Assembly: GCA_026315105.1 (NCBI GenBank)
Contig: CM048745.1
Location: 543,216,758-543,280,757 of the forward strand
Reading direction: 5' to 3'
From: Locusta migratoria
Taxonomy: Eukaryota; Arthropoda; Insecta; Orthoptera; Acrididae
Length of the DNA stretch: 64,000 nt
Position 1 is the first letter of the stretch, and the number at the start of each line of letters is the position of its first letter. The translations under genes were made by a program, and so were the position numbers. Of the stretch, positions 12,761 through 25,129 are shown piece after piece. The notes beneath the pieces are model-generated. The model did not search any database and was not told the DNA's origin. It saw only the letters and a list, made by a program, of their open reading frames with translations.

Positions 12761-13055
12761 CTAAATGATTAAAAAACGAAGCACCATCCTTCTGGAAGGA
12801 CGTCAGGATTATCTGGGTTCCGCCGTGGCCATTTTAAATTCTGGATGTGTGTTTTGCTGCTCTATAGATCATTGTCTTTTCTCCAATTTTATCTCCTTTA
12901 ATTGTCTAAATTCTGCGTTATTTTCTCTCCTGTATATATTTTAACTCTTCTTGTCAACTTCTCCTGTACTATTAGCTGAATAACAGCACTGAATCTGCTG
13001 CCAGCCTGTCACCTTCCTGTGACTTTAAAATATAATAAAGGAAAAAAAAAAAAGA
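12760..13055 (+). repeat. Possible retroposed sequence ending in AATAAA and poly(A)
   Basis: CTGGAAGGACGTCAGGATTA...pyrimidine-rich middle, then ATAATAAAGG directly followed by a 12-A run. A polyadenylation signal immediately before an A-tail suggests a retroposed transcript end or LINE 3' end. No clear target duplication and no coding content seen. Confidence 0.4.
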
Positions 13056-14190
13056 ATTTAAATGTCATCTGATTTACATATAGGTATAACAACTGGAAGG
13101 GGTTTGCAGAACTATGTATAGTTCCATATACGAATGACACATAGCCAGTCTAGATCCTCATTTTGGAGTTGAACACAATGACTATAGTTGCTGACTTTTG
13201 AGCCGTTCACGATATTTGAAATATTTGGCTTACATTATTAAAAATGCTAATATTCGTACTAGGTAATCTGATGGTAATGTTAGATGCAATTAGTTAAGAA
13301 AACGTTACTGCATACTTCATATTCTTAAAAGAATTTGGCAGTGGTTGTTTGCTGTATTCAAAAGGTAAGACGCTATGTTATAGTTATGTATCTGATGGGA
13401 TATATCCTTTTTACAGTCTAATTTTAAAATTAGCTTTTCCTGGCGCCCTGTTTCATTTTCTGATGCTATAAAATATATAAATATTGTTATGCCGCAGGCA
13501 CTCAAGCAAAGACGTAAAATGTTGTGAAATTTTTCCGAAATTGATGCTTGTACAAAAGTTTCACCATCGTAGAATATACTGAGAAAGTGCCAAAAAATCG
13601 TGTCTGACGATAAATTCTGTTCATATGCTGCACTTCGAACGCTAACAAACTAAATGTTACATTTCGGTTTAGTTAGGAATAAGAAATGCTGTTGTTCGAA
13701 TTCTACACCGTATGTGTAATACATTTGCACACAACCGATAGTTGATGTATATTCAAAGAGTCTGAAGCTGTTTTGTAGTTATATATTTAAATGAGACATA
13801 GTTTTCGCGATTTAACTCGAATGAATACTCACTCTAATCAAAAGAGACTTACGCACCTTTGAAGAGGTTTACTACCATAACGGCCGCCGAGGCGCTCTTC
13901 AATTTGCCCGCTGTTCTCAGTCGGCCGCTTACGGAATTGTGGGGGTTTGAGGAGAAGCCTAATTATGTGCACCACCAGTAGGGTTTCCTACTGAGGTAGC
14001 CTACTCCTGTCGTCTAGTTAAGCAAGTGATGTGTCACGTGCAACACAGTCCCTCAGTCATCTGAAACGTACCACCGTGAGAAGGCCAGGACACATAGATG
14101 TTTTTTTTTTTTTCAGTGTACTTTGACGTTGATTTTTTTGGATTTAGGGTGCAAAACTACAGAGGTCATAAGCGCACCTTGACGTTGATG
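13055..14190. other. Non-coding, nothing recognised
   Basis: AT-rich DNA with a short GC-rich patch at 13880-14030 and a T-run at 14101-14114. No gene or named repeat seen. Confidence 0.45.
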
Positions 14191-14194
14191 TTAA

Positions 14195-15858
14195 CACTAG
14201 AACCGCCGGAGTTTTTAACACCCTAAAACCGCCGACGGAACAAAAGTGTCCCATTTCAGATCGATGCATTCTTGTTTGATCCTAGTCTTTTAATTTTAAG
14301 GGACGGGTATTTCTGTAAGAAATATTGACACTGAAGGTCTCATATGTTGCTTTATTCTAAATATTAAGTACAAACGTGCTAGATACAATTTAATTCAAAA
14401 CAGTTTCATGTAACAATATAAATATAAAATATTTTCTTTATTTTAGGCAAATGAACTACAGTACGCAAATACTTAAAAATTGTTCATTATGTCATAAAGA
14501 AATCAAATTGTTTTAAACAAAAATTCAGCCATAGTGTGAAGTTTTCAGTTCAAAATATTTTTTACTACACTATCAATACATTATTGTAGTCTAATGTCAT
14601 TCTGCTCTTAGATACATTTTCCTAAGACATAATTACAGTCTATGTAATTCCTTTTTGTCATCTACTGGTCATCATTGTCTGTAGACTGTACATCGAAATA
14701 TGCACAGACATAGGGAACTACAGCAACACATTTCTAGCAAACTGGTTTGTCACACGATGTACATTTGTATAAACTTTTTTCTTCTGTACAGGATTTTCGA
14801 ACCTGTTAACGGCAGCAGCTCCCACCTACATCTGACGCTTTAACGTGAACTGGTAGAGCTCCGACCCTGCTTTCTGTATAGTCTTTGGCAAGTTCATCTG
14901 CATGCTTCAAAAGAATATCTCGTCTTGTTTTTCTGATGCCTGCTAAATCTTGAATATTATAAAAAGTATGAACACGCCACTTTATTTCAGCTTTTACTGA
15001 GTATTTGCGGGCCATTAGGTCAACTACATTTAATCGGATTATTTGTAACTTGTCACCGTGTTAGGCTTTGACTTCATATCATTTCCAATTTGTACACCTG
15101 CATGCAAGAAACTGAGGATCTTTACGTTTTCTCCTGGCTGTGCTTGATACATATTGAGGATCATATCGTCGTTTTTGAAAACTACAGTCTTGTGTAGGTT
15201 CTCACGAGCTTACTTCACGCACTCAGGCATTTACCATCTAATTTTGTTCATGGTACCACGGAAGCTGGTTCGATTTGTTTTCATCTCTCTTGCAAGTGAA
15301 AGTGACACGAAGAAATTGTGATTATCAGAATGTTCTTCACTGCCCTCTGATTCATTCGAGCTCTCCATCGTACATTCTTTTCATCACAATCAAAATAAGT
15401 TGAAATACCATCTACATATTCCTCTTTGGATTTATCTTCAATACTATTCAGCAACGCTAATAGCTGCTCATCTGAGAGACCGCGACGACGAGGCATGTTG
15501 CAATACCCCACAGGCCCTGTCACTTATATTTATATACATTTTTACTGTCAAAGGGACTGAACTCTTTGCTTCACATCAGCATTGTGGCAGCAGACAACAG
15601 TAAAAGCCTCTAACAGTGTATAGCAGTCGGCAACGTTTAGTGTATACAATAGGACAAAAATGTCCCATCGGCGGTTTTCGGTATTTGTTGTATTTTCTCG
15701 ATAACTACGTAACATATAGCGATGATTTTCATTTAGAAATTGACTTGGGTAAGAAACATTAAGTCATAAAGCCTCATCCACCTAATGAAACAATTAAACG
15801 AAGTGGAGGGATTTAAATATTGCCACGGGACAAAAATGTCCCATCGGCGGTTCTAGTG
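14195..15858 (-). mobile_element. piggyBac-type transposon, decayed, with TTAA flanks
   Basis: Inverted ends CACTAGAACCGCCG and CGGCGGTTCTAGTG, each flanked by TTAA (14191-14194 and 15859-15862), the piggyBac target site. GGGACAAAAATGTCCC-type palindromes lie next to each end. Minus-strand pieces of transposase: an acidic N-terminal segment beginning MPRRRGLSDEQLLALL (15281-15498), a C-terminal segment with RRDILLKHADELAKDY (14806-15015), and a Cys-rich end CTSCDKPVC. The catalytic Asp region between is lost or unreadable. At 1.66 kb it is much shorter than an intact copy (about 2.4 kb), so non-autonomous. Confidence 0.85.
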
Positions 15859-15862
15859 TTAA

Positions 15863-16600
15863 TGTTTACTCTCGTACCTGTACGTGGTTCGGTTTCAGTT
15901 TCCTTACCCAGGAAACTGTGTTAATTGAATTACTTTTCTCGACGGTACATAACATCTCTTAGACACACAAGTTATTCCAAAGTGCATGTATGGGCCTTTG
16001 TGGCAGGAAGTCGGCCCAAGGAGTGGGTATTGTGTTTAAATGAGAAAAGACATGAAATCCGCGAGGAAAAGAAAATAGGTTTCTTTACTGAAACAGTTAC
16101 ATTGTACTGGTTAGAGCCCGGGTGAGGTTGGGAGGTCGACGCCTGTACCTACAGATACATCTTTGAATACTTGGAATTTAGAAATGAAATTTAGGCATGA
16201 ATGGCGCTCAAGGGAGAAGGTGTGAACTGGTCGGAGGCAAGGGCGGAAGAGAGCATACGTCCATCGGCTCTCGGCACAGCGTGCTACACGTGACCACCAG
16301 TCCGTCTCGTGATTGGTGGCTGGGTTCTGGCCGACTCTACAAGGTTGGCTTACCTTGAACAGCAGAATTGAGGCGGTTTTCTTGTAAAAAAATGCTACTG
16401 TAAATAATCATGATTTATTCGATGAGCTCGGTGCTTTGATACGTTGGCCGAATGTTTTCCTAGTTTTTATTATGCTTCTCATCCTGGCATCTTAGAGAAC
16501 ATATGTGTGGTATAGAACAATGAACAGTCTACAAATAAAGACTATCTTATGCCTGAATTAAAAATCACAATTTTGAGTATATTCCACAAGTTTATTTTAA
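15863..16600. other. Non-coding, nothing firmly recognised
   Basis: Moderately GC-rich around 16120-16330; no coding or repeat assignment. The AGGTTGGGAGG patch and neighbouring open frame (15925-16125) lack support. Confidence 0.4.
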
Positions 16601-17525
16601 TTCGTGAATCGGTTTTCGGCTTATGAAGCCATCTTCAGACTTTACTGTTTTGATACAGACTTGAAAGGTATTCTACTCGTTACACTCATGTCCAAGAACA
16701 TAACAATCATCATCCTTGGCTGTACTGTGATAGTACAATTAAAATGTTCCAATAAAACAATCATTAATAAATATACAGGAGGGGATACCAAGAATAAATT
16801 TAATTTTACTTTCGAAAAATCTATGTGTAAAATATTTTAAACAATTGACCATTCCAACGAATAAATTACTTGAGAGATTGCTTAAAAATATTTTAATAAC
16901 TTACATTGTGGGATATAATGGATATCATGGAATAAAACTATACCTGTGAACTGAACAGCTTTACATATTCATTAACAATTCCAATTTTTATTTTACTGGA
17001 CGAATTGCTGATGAAAATTTTGGAAATTTGGATAGCACATCAGAAACTCGCTTAAAACTTTAAACTTTTAAATGAACAAACCTAACAAAATTCATCAATG
17101 AATATTCACCTGTGCAACATTTTAAATTATTATTGACTTCAGCAAATAAACATGAATATATTGTGGGACATGAATGAGGAGATAGGGACAGACAATGCGG
17201 GGAATGGAGGAGGGGAGGTGTTGGCAAAACGTGGATCATTAAGTGAAACTCAGCAGAGGGGATGTGTTGAGTTATGTATGGTAATTTAACTCAGGGCTAT
17301 GGGCTAGATGCTTATTGATCTCTAATGCTTCTAACAAGTTGAGGTTTTGACCTTCATTTGGTATATTTAGGACATGATACCGTTGCTGGTAGCTGTGTCC
17401 CTCACTCAGTACATGCTCATTAAATGTTGAGTCATTATCCTGCATTCTCCAGCTACGTTCATGTTCAGCCACCCTAGTTGTAATATTTCTGTCTGACTGT
17501 ACTCATTAAAATAATAGCTGGGTAT
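16600..17525 (-). mobile_element. Penelope-like retroelement, 3' part with GIY-YIG C-terminus
   Basis: At 17272-17500 (minus) the reading DRNITTRVAEHERSW, then STFNEHVLSEGHSY and NEGQNLNLLEALEINKHL fits the distal part of the GIY-YIG endonuclease domain of Penelope-like elements (R-x-EH, a conserved H-x5-H segment, LE-x-EI). Reverse transcriptase is absent, and stops lie upstream of the fragment, so it is truncated. In the 3' region a hammerhead-like motif occurs at 16606-16640, which is known for this superfamily. The left boundary near 16570-16600 is approximate. Confidence 0.7.
16606..16640 (-). ncRNA. Hammerhead-ribozyme-like motif in a Penelope-like element
   Basis: On the minus strand: CTGAAGA (fits CUGANGA), a perfect stem II hairpin GGCTT-CAT-AAGCC, GAAA, then AACCGATT-C, which can form a minimal two-base-pair stem III and a cleavable UC. 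All invariant core positions I can check are kept. Self-cleavage is inferred, not shown. Confidence 0.6.
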
Positions 17526-17688
17526 TGTCTTTTCTAATGAGGAAACAAGGGGTTGTTTTATTTTCTTTATGCGTTACAATTACTGTACAGAAAAAACTAC
17601 GTAAAGAATTGCAACATATTTTTAAAGATTCTGCAGAGGTAAAAGCGAATTGCGTAAACTTTTCGTAATGTTGATTTTGATTCATACG

Positions 17689-20600
17689 AATTCAAATGCG
17701 ATATCGAAATTTTACTCAAAACTAGCTTATATGCCCGTGTTTTGCAACGGTTGTTAAAGAAGGGCATGTGCCTATCACGGCTTTTTAGGCTTCCAGACCT
17801 CAGTCAGTAAATATCCTTGTTGGATCGCTCTGTCAATAAATTCAGTTGTCCTAGACAAGACTGATCGGCTCTGCTGCCAGCTTCGCCACACTGCACATTA
17901 CGGCGCGACACAGCCAATTCAAATGCGATATCGAAATTTTACTCAAAACTAGCTTATATGCCCGTGTTTTGCAACGGTTGTTAAAGAAGGGCATGTGCCT
18001 ATCACGGCTTTTTAGGCTTCCAGACCTCAGTCAGTAAATATCCTTGTTGGATCGCTCTGTCAATAAATTCAGTTGTCCTAGACAAGACTGATCGGCTCTG
18101 CTGCCAGCTTCGCCACACTGCACATTACGGCGCGACACAGCCAATTCAAATGCGATATCGAAATTTTACTCAAAACTAGCTTATATGCCCGTGTTTTGCA
18201 ACGGTTGTTAAAGAAGGGCATGTGCCTATCACGGCTTTTTAGGCTTCCAGACCTCAGTCAGTAAATATCCCTGTTGGATCGCTCTGTCAATAAATTCAGT
18301 TGTCCTAGACAAGACTGATCGGCTCTGCTGCCAGCTTCGCCACACTGCACATTACGGCGCGACACAGCCAATTCAAATGCGATATCGAAATTTTACTCAA
18401 AACTAGCTTATATGCCCGTGTTTTGCAACGGTTGTTAAAGAAGGGCATGTGCCTATCACGGCTTTTTAGGCTTCCAGACCTCAGTCAGTAAATATCCTTG
18501 TTGGATCGCTCTGTCAATAAATTCAGTTGTCCTAGACAAGACTGATCGGCTCTGCTGCCAGCTTCGCCACACTGCACATTACGGCGCGACACAGCCAATT
18601 CAAATGCGATATCGAAATTTTACTCAAAACTAGCTTATATGCCCGTGTTTTGCAACGGTTGTTAAAGAAGGGCATGTGCCTATCACGGCTTTTTAGGCTT
18701 CCAGACCTCAGTCAGTAAATATCCTTGTTGGATCGCTCTGTCAATAAATTCAGTTGTCCTAGACAAGACTGATCGGCTCTGCTGCCAGCTTCGCCACACT
18801 GCACATTACGGCGCGACACAGCCAATTCAAATGCGATATCGAAATTTTACTCAAAACTAGCTTATATGCCCGTGTTTTGCAACGGTTGTTAAAGAAGGGC
18901 ATGTGCCTATCACGGCTTTTTAGGCTTCCAGACCTCAGTCAGTAAATATCCTTGTTGGATCGCTCTGTCAATAAATTCAGTTGTCCTAGACAAGACTGAT
19001 CGGCTCTGCTGCCATCTTCGCCACACTGCACATTACGGCGCGACACAGCCAATTCAAATGCGATATCGAAATTTTACTCAAAACTAGCTTATATGCCCGT
19101 GTTTTGCAACGGTTGTTAAAGAAGGGCATGTGCCTATCACGGCTTTTTAGGCTTCCAGACCTCAGTCAGTAAATATCCTTGTTGGATCGCTCTGTCAATA
19201 AATTCAGTTGTCCTAGACAAGACTGATCGGCTCTGCTGCCAGCTTCGCCACACTGCACATTACGGCGCGACACAGCCAATTCAAATGCGATATCGAAATT
19301 TTACTCAAAACTAGCTTATATGCCCGTGTTTTGCAACGGTTGTTAAAGAAGGGCATGTGCCTATCACGGCTTTTTAGGCTTCCAGACCTCAGTCAGTAAA
19401 TATCCTTGTTGGATCGCTCTGTCAATAAATTCAGTTGTCCTAGACAAGACTGATCGGCTCTGCTGCCAGCTTCGCCACACTGCACATTACGGCGCGACAC
19501 AGCCAATTCAAATGCGATATCGAAATTTTACTCAAAACTAGCTTATATGCCCGTGTTTTGCAACGGTTGTTAAAGAAGGGCATGTGCCTATCACGGCTTT
19601 TTAGGCTTCCAGACCTCAGTCAGTAAATATCCTTGTTGGATCGCTCTGTCAATAAATTCAGTTGTCCTAGACAAGACTGATCGGCTCTGCTGCCAGCTTC
19701 GCCACACTGCACATTACGGCGCGACACAGCCAATTCAAATGCGATATCGAAATTTTACTCAAAACTAGCTTATATGCCCGTGTTTTGCAACGGTTGTTAA
19801 AGAAGGGCATGTGCCTATCACGGCTTTTTAGGCTTCCAGACCTCAGTCAGTAAATATCCTTGTTGGATCGCTCTGTCAATAAATTCAGTTGTCCTAGACA
19901 AGACTGATCGGCTCTGCTGCCAGCTTCGCCACACTGCACATTACGGCGCGACACAGCCAATTCAAATGCGATATCGAAATTTTACTCAAAACTAGCTTAT
20001 ATGCCCGTGTTTTGCAACGGTTGTTAAAGAAGGGCATGTGCCTATCACGGCTTTTTAGGCTTCCAGACCTCAGTCAGTAAATATCCTTGTTGGATCGCTC
20101 TGTCAATAAATTCAGTTGTCCTAGACAAGACTGATCGGCTCTGCTGCCAGCTTCGCCACACTGCACATTACGGCGCGACACAGCCAATTCAAATGCGATA
20201 TCGAAATTTTACTCAAAACTAGCTTATATGCCCGTGTTTTGCAACGGTTGTTAAAGAAGGGCATGTGCCTATCACGGCTTTTTAGGCTTCCAGACCTCAG
20301 TCAGTAAATATCCTTGTTGGATCGCTCTGTCAATAAATTCAGTTGTCCTAGACAAGACTGATCGGCTCTGCTGCCAGCTTCGCCACACTGCACATTACGG
20401 CGCGACACAGCCAATTCAAATGCGATATCGAAATTTTACTCAAAACTAGCTTATATGCCCGTGTTTTGCAACGGTTGTTAAAGAAGGGCATGTGCCTATC
20501 ACGGCTTTTTAGGCTTCCAGACCTCAGTCAGTAAATATCCTTGTTGGATCGCTCTGTCAATAAATTCAGTTGTCCTAGACAAGACTGATCGGCTCTGCTG

Positions 20601-22453
20601 CCAGCTTCGCCACACTGCACATTACGGCGCGACACAGCCAATTCAAATGCGATATCGAAATTTTACTCAAAACTAGCTTATATGCCCGTGTTTTGCAACG
20701 GTTGTTAAAGAAGGGCATGTGCCTATCACGGCTTTTTAGGCTTCCAGACCTCAGTCAGTAAATATCCTTGTTGGATCGCTCTGTCAATAAATTCAGTTGT
20801 CCTAGACAAGACTGATCGGCTCTGCTGCCATCTTCGCCACACTGCACATTACGGCGCGACACAGCCAATTCAAATGCGATATCGAAATTTTACTCAAAAC
20901 TAGCTTATATGCCCGTGTTTTGCAACGGTTGTTAAAGAAGGGCATGTGCCTATCACGGCTTTTTAGGCTTCCAGACCTCAGTCAGTAAATATCCTTGTTG
21001 GATCGCTCTGTCAATAAATTCAGTTGTCCTAGACAAGACTGATCGGCTCTGCTGCCAGCTTCGCCACACTGCACATTACGGCGCGACACAGCCAATTCAA
21101 ATGCGATATCGAAATTTTACTCAAAACTAGCTTATATGCCCGTGTTTTGCAACGGTTGTTAAAGAAGGGCATGTGCCTATCACGGCTTTTTAGGCTTCCA
21201 GACCTCAGTCAGTAAATATCCTTGTTGGATCGCTCTGTCAATAAATTCAGTTGTCCTAGACAAGACTGATCGGCTCTGCTGCCAGCTTCGCCACACTGCA
21301 CATTACGGCGCGACACAGCCAATTCAAATGCGATATCGAAATTTTACTCAAAACTAGCTTATATGCCCGTGTTTTGCAACGGTTGTTAAAGAAGGGCATG
21401 TGCCTATCACGGCTTTTTAGGCTTCCAGACCTCAGTCAGTAAATATCCTTGTTGGATCGCTCTGTCAATAAATTCAGTTGTCCTAGACAAGACTGATCGG
21501 CTCTGCTGCCAGCTTCGCCACACTGCACATTACGGCGCGACACAGCCAATTCAAATGCGATATCGAAATTTTACTCAAAACTAGCTTATATGCCCGTGTT
21601 TTGCAACGGTTGTTAAAGAAGGGCATGTGCCTATCACGGCTTTTTAGGCTTCCAGACCTCAGTCAGTAAATATCCTTGTTGGATCGCTCTGTCAATAAAT
21701 TCAGTTGTCCTAGACAAGACTGATCGGCTCTGCTGCCAGCTTCGCCACACTGCACATTACGGCGCGACACAGCCAATTCAAATGCGATATCGAAATTTTA
21801 CTCAAAACTAGCTTATATGCCCGTGTTTTGCAACGGTTGTTAAAGAAGGGCATGTGCCTATCACGGCTTTTTAGGCTTCCAGACCTCAGTCAGTAAATAT
21901 CCTTGTTGGATCGCTCTGTCAATAAATTCAGTTGTCCTAGACAAGACTGATCGGCTCTGCTGCCAGCTTCGCCACACTGCACATTACGGCGCGACACAGC
22001 CAATTCAAATGCGATATCGAAATTTTACTCAAAACTAGCTTATATGCCCGTGTTTTGCAACGGTTGTTAAAGAAGGGCATGTGCCTATCACGGCTTTTTA
22101 GGCTTCCAGACCTCAGTCAGTAAATATCCTTGTTGGATCGCTCTGTCAATAAATTCAGTTGTCCTAGACAAGACTGATCGGCTCTGCTGCCAGCTTCGCC
22201 ACACTGCACATTACGGCGCGACACAGCCAATTCAAATGCGATATCGAAATTTTACTCAAAACTAGCTTATATGCCCGTGTTTTGCAACGGTTGTTAAAGA
22301 AGGGCATGTGCCTATCACGGCTTTTTAGGCTTCCAGACCTCAGTCAGTAAATATCCTTGTTGGATCGCTCTGTCAATAAATTCAGTTGTCCTAGACAAGA
22401 CTGATCGGCTCTGCTGCCAGCTTCGCCACACTGCACATTACGGCGCGACACAG
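17689..22453. repeat. Satellite array: 21 copies of a 227-bp unit
   Basis: Head-to-tail array; unit start taken at AATTCAAATGCGATATCG, end CGGCGCGACACAGCC. Successive starts (17689, 17916, 18143 ...) are exactly 227 bp apart; the last copy lacks two bases. Copies look identical except T to C at 18271 (copy 3) and G to T at 19015 and 20831 (copies 6 and 14). No open frame of note runs through the unit, so it is non-coding. Such homogeneity means very recent amplification or active homogenisation. The true copy number may be larger if the assembly collapsed. Confidence 0.98.
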
Positions 22454-23165
22454 TAACTAACATTTTACCACCATGGTAGGAACACCGCATTTTTTAAAAG
22501 GACAAAGAAGATCATGTAGTCACAATTCGTATACTACACTAAAGATGCAATGATACGGCAAGAAATACTTCTGTACCTACATTTTTATTTTGTTAAATTT
22601 TGAGCCACATTTACATTTGTATCCTAACAAGTAAACGTCAAATATTAACTACATTATTTGTGAAATCAAGGAGGTTTTGAACCCAGTCTGCCAAATTGGC
22701 GAGTCATGGATTGCTATTTCTCCGTTAAAACTATGCGATAAGCCGACTCTCTTAGTATTAATGCAGTGATTGACAGTCAGTGGGAAGTACATGCTTTTAA
22801 ACAATATACTTTCTTGAATAAATAAAATAAATGATCGTTATAAGTTGTTTAAAAACTTAATTTTAACGCTAATTTTCAGTCTTTTAACACGTTGTACATC
22901 ACTACAAAACCGCCGTACGTTTTATTCCTGTTTTGAATGACATGAAACATCAGCTCTACAATACCAACACTTGTCCAATATTTAGCAATATGGCGGAGGC
23001 AGGCTTCACTTTTTCAGCTCAATAGCATCTTCCTGTATTCTAACCTCCTTGTTTGAAATACTCACGAACATTTTCATTTAGGTTTTCTTACCTTATTATT
23101 ATGCTCTGCTGTACTCGAATCGGTATGAAACGCTTCCGCACTGCTGTGTTTGGCTATACGCCTCT
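22454..23165. other. Non-coding, nothing recognised
   Basis: AT-rich DNA to the right of the satellite; no gene or named repeat seen. Confidence 0.5.
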
Positions 23166-23416
23166 GTCTCCGACCGAGCGAGGTGCCGCAGTGGTAACAC
23201 ACTGGACTCGTATTCGGAAGGATGGTGATTCAAATCCACCTCCGGCCATGCAGATTTATCTTTTCCGTGATTTTCCTAAATCGCTAGAGGCAAATGTCGG
23301 GATGGTTCCATTCAAAGGGCACGGCCGATTTCCTTCCCCCATCCTTACCCAAAAATCCGTCTCTAATGACCTCGTTGTCGACGGGATGTTAAACCCTAAG
23401 ATTCCTTCCTTCCTTT
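23166..23416 (+). repeat. SINE, second family
   Basis: tRNA-derived head GCGAGGTGCCGCAGTGGTAA (box A) and GGTGATTCAAATCC (box B), then a body with TCCGTGATTTTCCTAAATCG, GGCACGGCCGATTTCCTTCC and TCTAATGACCTCGTTGTCGA, ending in a TTCCTTCC tail. Different from the main SINE in head and body. Confidence 0.85.
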
Positions 23417-23803
23417 CAAAAAAATGTTCAAATGTTTGTTAAGATTATGGGACTTAACTACGGGGTCATCAGTCCCTAAACTTACAAACTACTTATCTAC
23501 TACCTTATACTAAGGACGGCACAAATATCCATGCCCGAGGGGGGATTCGAACCCCCGACCGTAGTCGCCGTGCAGACCGTGACTGAAGCGTCTCAGTCAA
23601 AAAAAAAATGTTCAAATGTTTGTAAGTCTTATGGGACTTAACTACGGGGTCATCAGTCCCTAAACTTACAAACTACTTATGAACTACTTACGAACTAGGA
23701 CGGCACAAATATCCATGCCCGAGGGGGGATTCGAACCCCCGACCGTAGTGGCCGTGGAGACCGTGACTGAAGCGTCTCAGTCCCCTCGGCCACCGCGGCC
23801 GGC
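23417..23803 (-). repeat. SINE dimer, head-to-tail (one copy 5'-truncated)
   Basis: Two main-family SINEs in the same orientation: 23599-23803 is full, ending CCGCGGCCGGC; 23417-23598 lacks about 20 bases of its tRNA head and joins the T-tail of the first. TTCCTTCCTTT flanks the pair on both sides (23406-23416, 23804-23814) with no duplication between copies, so the pair may have inserted as one dimeric unit. The left flank lies in the TTCC-rich tail of another SINE, which weakens this reading. Confidence 0.88.
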
Positions 23804-24111
23804 TTCCTTCCTTTGTCTCACGTTTATAAAACGATATTTTGTAAAAGTGCCTTTGGCAACATTTTGTCATAGTTCTATAGAAAGCTACTACTTTCGCCTG
23901 CAGCTGTTTGCGCGTCACAGTTCAAAGATGTCAACAGCACAGTCAGCTTTCAGGAATATCTTCAAGCTGACTGGAATGTAGTAGCGTCTTGTTAGTAGTA
24001 AATAAGAAATGTATTAAAACGCGGTGCGTGATGTGACATGTTTTCACCAATCGTAGCTTTAATTTATTATGTCATCTCTATTGACGTTTATGTTGCAAAA
24101 TGATATAATTT

Positions 24112-24311
24112 TCAAATGTTCAAGTGTTTGTAAAGTCTATGGGACTTAACTACGGGGCCATCAGTCCCTAAACTTACAAACTACTTATGAACTACTTACA
24201 AACTAGGACGGCACAAATATCCATGCCCGAGGGGGGATTCGAACCCCCGACCGTAGTGGCCGTGCAGACCGTGACTGGAGCGCCTCAGTCTCCTCGGCCA
24301 CCGCGGCTGGC
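24112..24311 (-). repeat. SINE, main family
   Basis: Full-length copy from CAAATGTTCAAGTG to CCGCGGCTGGC, with box B GGGGGGATTCGAACCCCC intact on the minus strand. Target duplication unclear. Confidence 0.9.
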
Positions 24312-24329
24312 ATATTATCAAACTGCCTG

Positions 24330-25120
24330 CGAACAATAAATAATGGATGAATGAAGTCTCGTAAATCACGCGTCTCGTGATGGGAAAGTTTATTGTTTAC
24401 GACATCATATGTCCTGAACTATGTTGTCGTAGGTAGTTTTTAAACCCACAGCGATTGTTGTCTGATAGTAAGCAATAAGTGTACCAAGTTTAATTGAAAT
24501 AGGACCATTATTTTGGGAGGAGGTAGGGAAGAAGAGCGCATGGTTTAGCAGATATTGGGAAATTTCATCTTTTATGACGTCATATCCCCTGAAATATGTG
24601 TCGTATTATGATGTAAATTCGAAGTTACATTCAGTAGTACATATGCCTAACGAATGCAAAATGTATCGTGAATGGTGTTATCAGCAAAGACGTAATAAAG
24701 CAAAACGTCATGCTTGATGGTGCGTTTTGTCATGACCAAATTGTTTATGACTACATATCTCATGAACTATTTGTCGAAGTGTGATCTAATATCGAAGGAA
24801 CATTCAATTGTATCTCTGCGTACTGTCCATGAATTACCTGGCGTATAAAATTTACAGTGTAGAAGTAATAACTAGTAACGTCATGCCAAATGCCGTAAAT
24901 ATACATCATGAACATCTGTAAAGTAGTAAGCGATAAACTTTTTTCCCTTCATCATTTAGTTGGGGTTGTCAGCGAGAAAAAGTTTCGTAAAGATTTGAAA
25001 TTATGTTTACAATTTATTGCAAGCCGCTAAGTGCTCTCATTCTCAAATAGTTGACGAATAAAATCACACTATCACATGACGCATGATGGGACACATATAT
25101 CATTGTTTATGACATCATAT
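24330..25120. repeat. Diverged repeated blocks of unknown type
   Basis: Blocks resembling TTATTGTTTACGACATCATATGTCCTGAACTAT recur in shorter, diverged form at about 24395, 24570, 24745 and 25103, each followed by a TGTCG(A/T)A-like step. The part 24960-25060 is also similar to 43010-43090 (shared AACGAGAAAAAGTTTC-like and AAGTGCT blocks). No coding content. Confidence 0.5.
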
Positions 25121-25129
25121 CGTATGAAC

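Noticed and set aside
17689..22453. CRISPR-like or coding tandem repeat
   Set aside because: The 227-bp units abut without spacers and have no shared open frame; this is eukaryotic satellite DNA.
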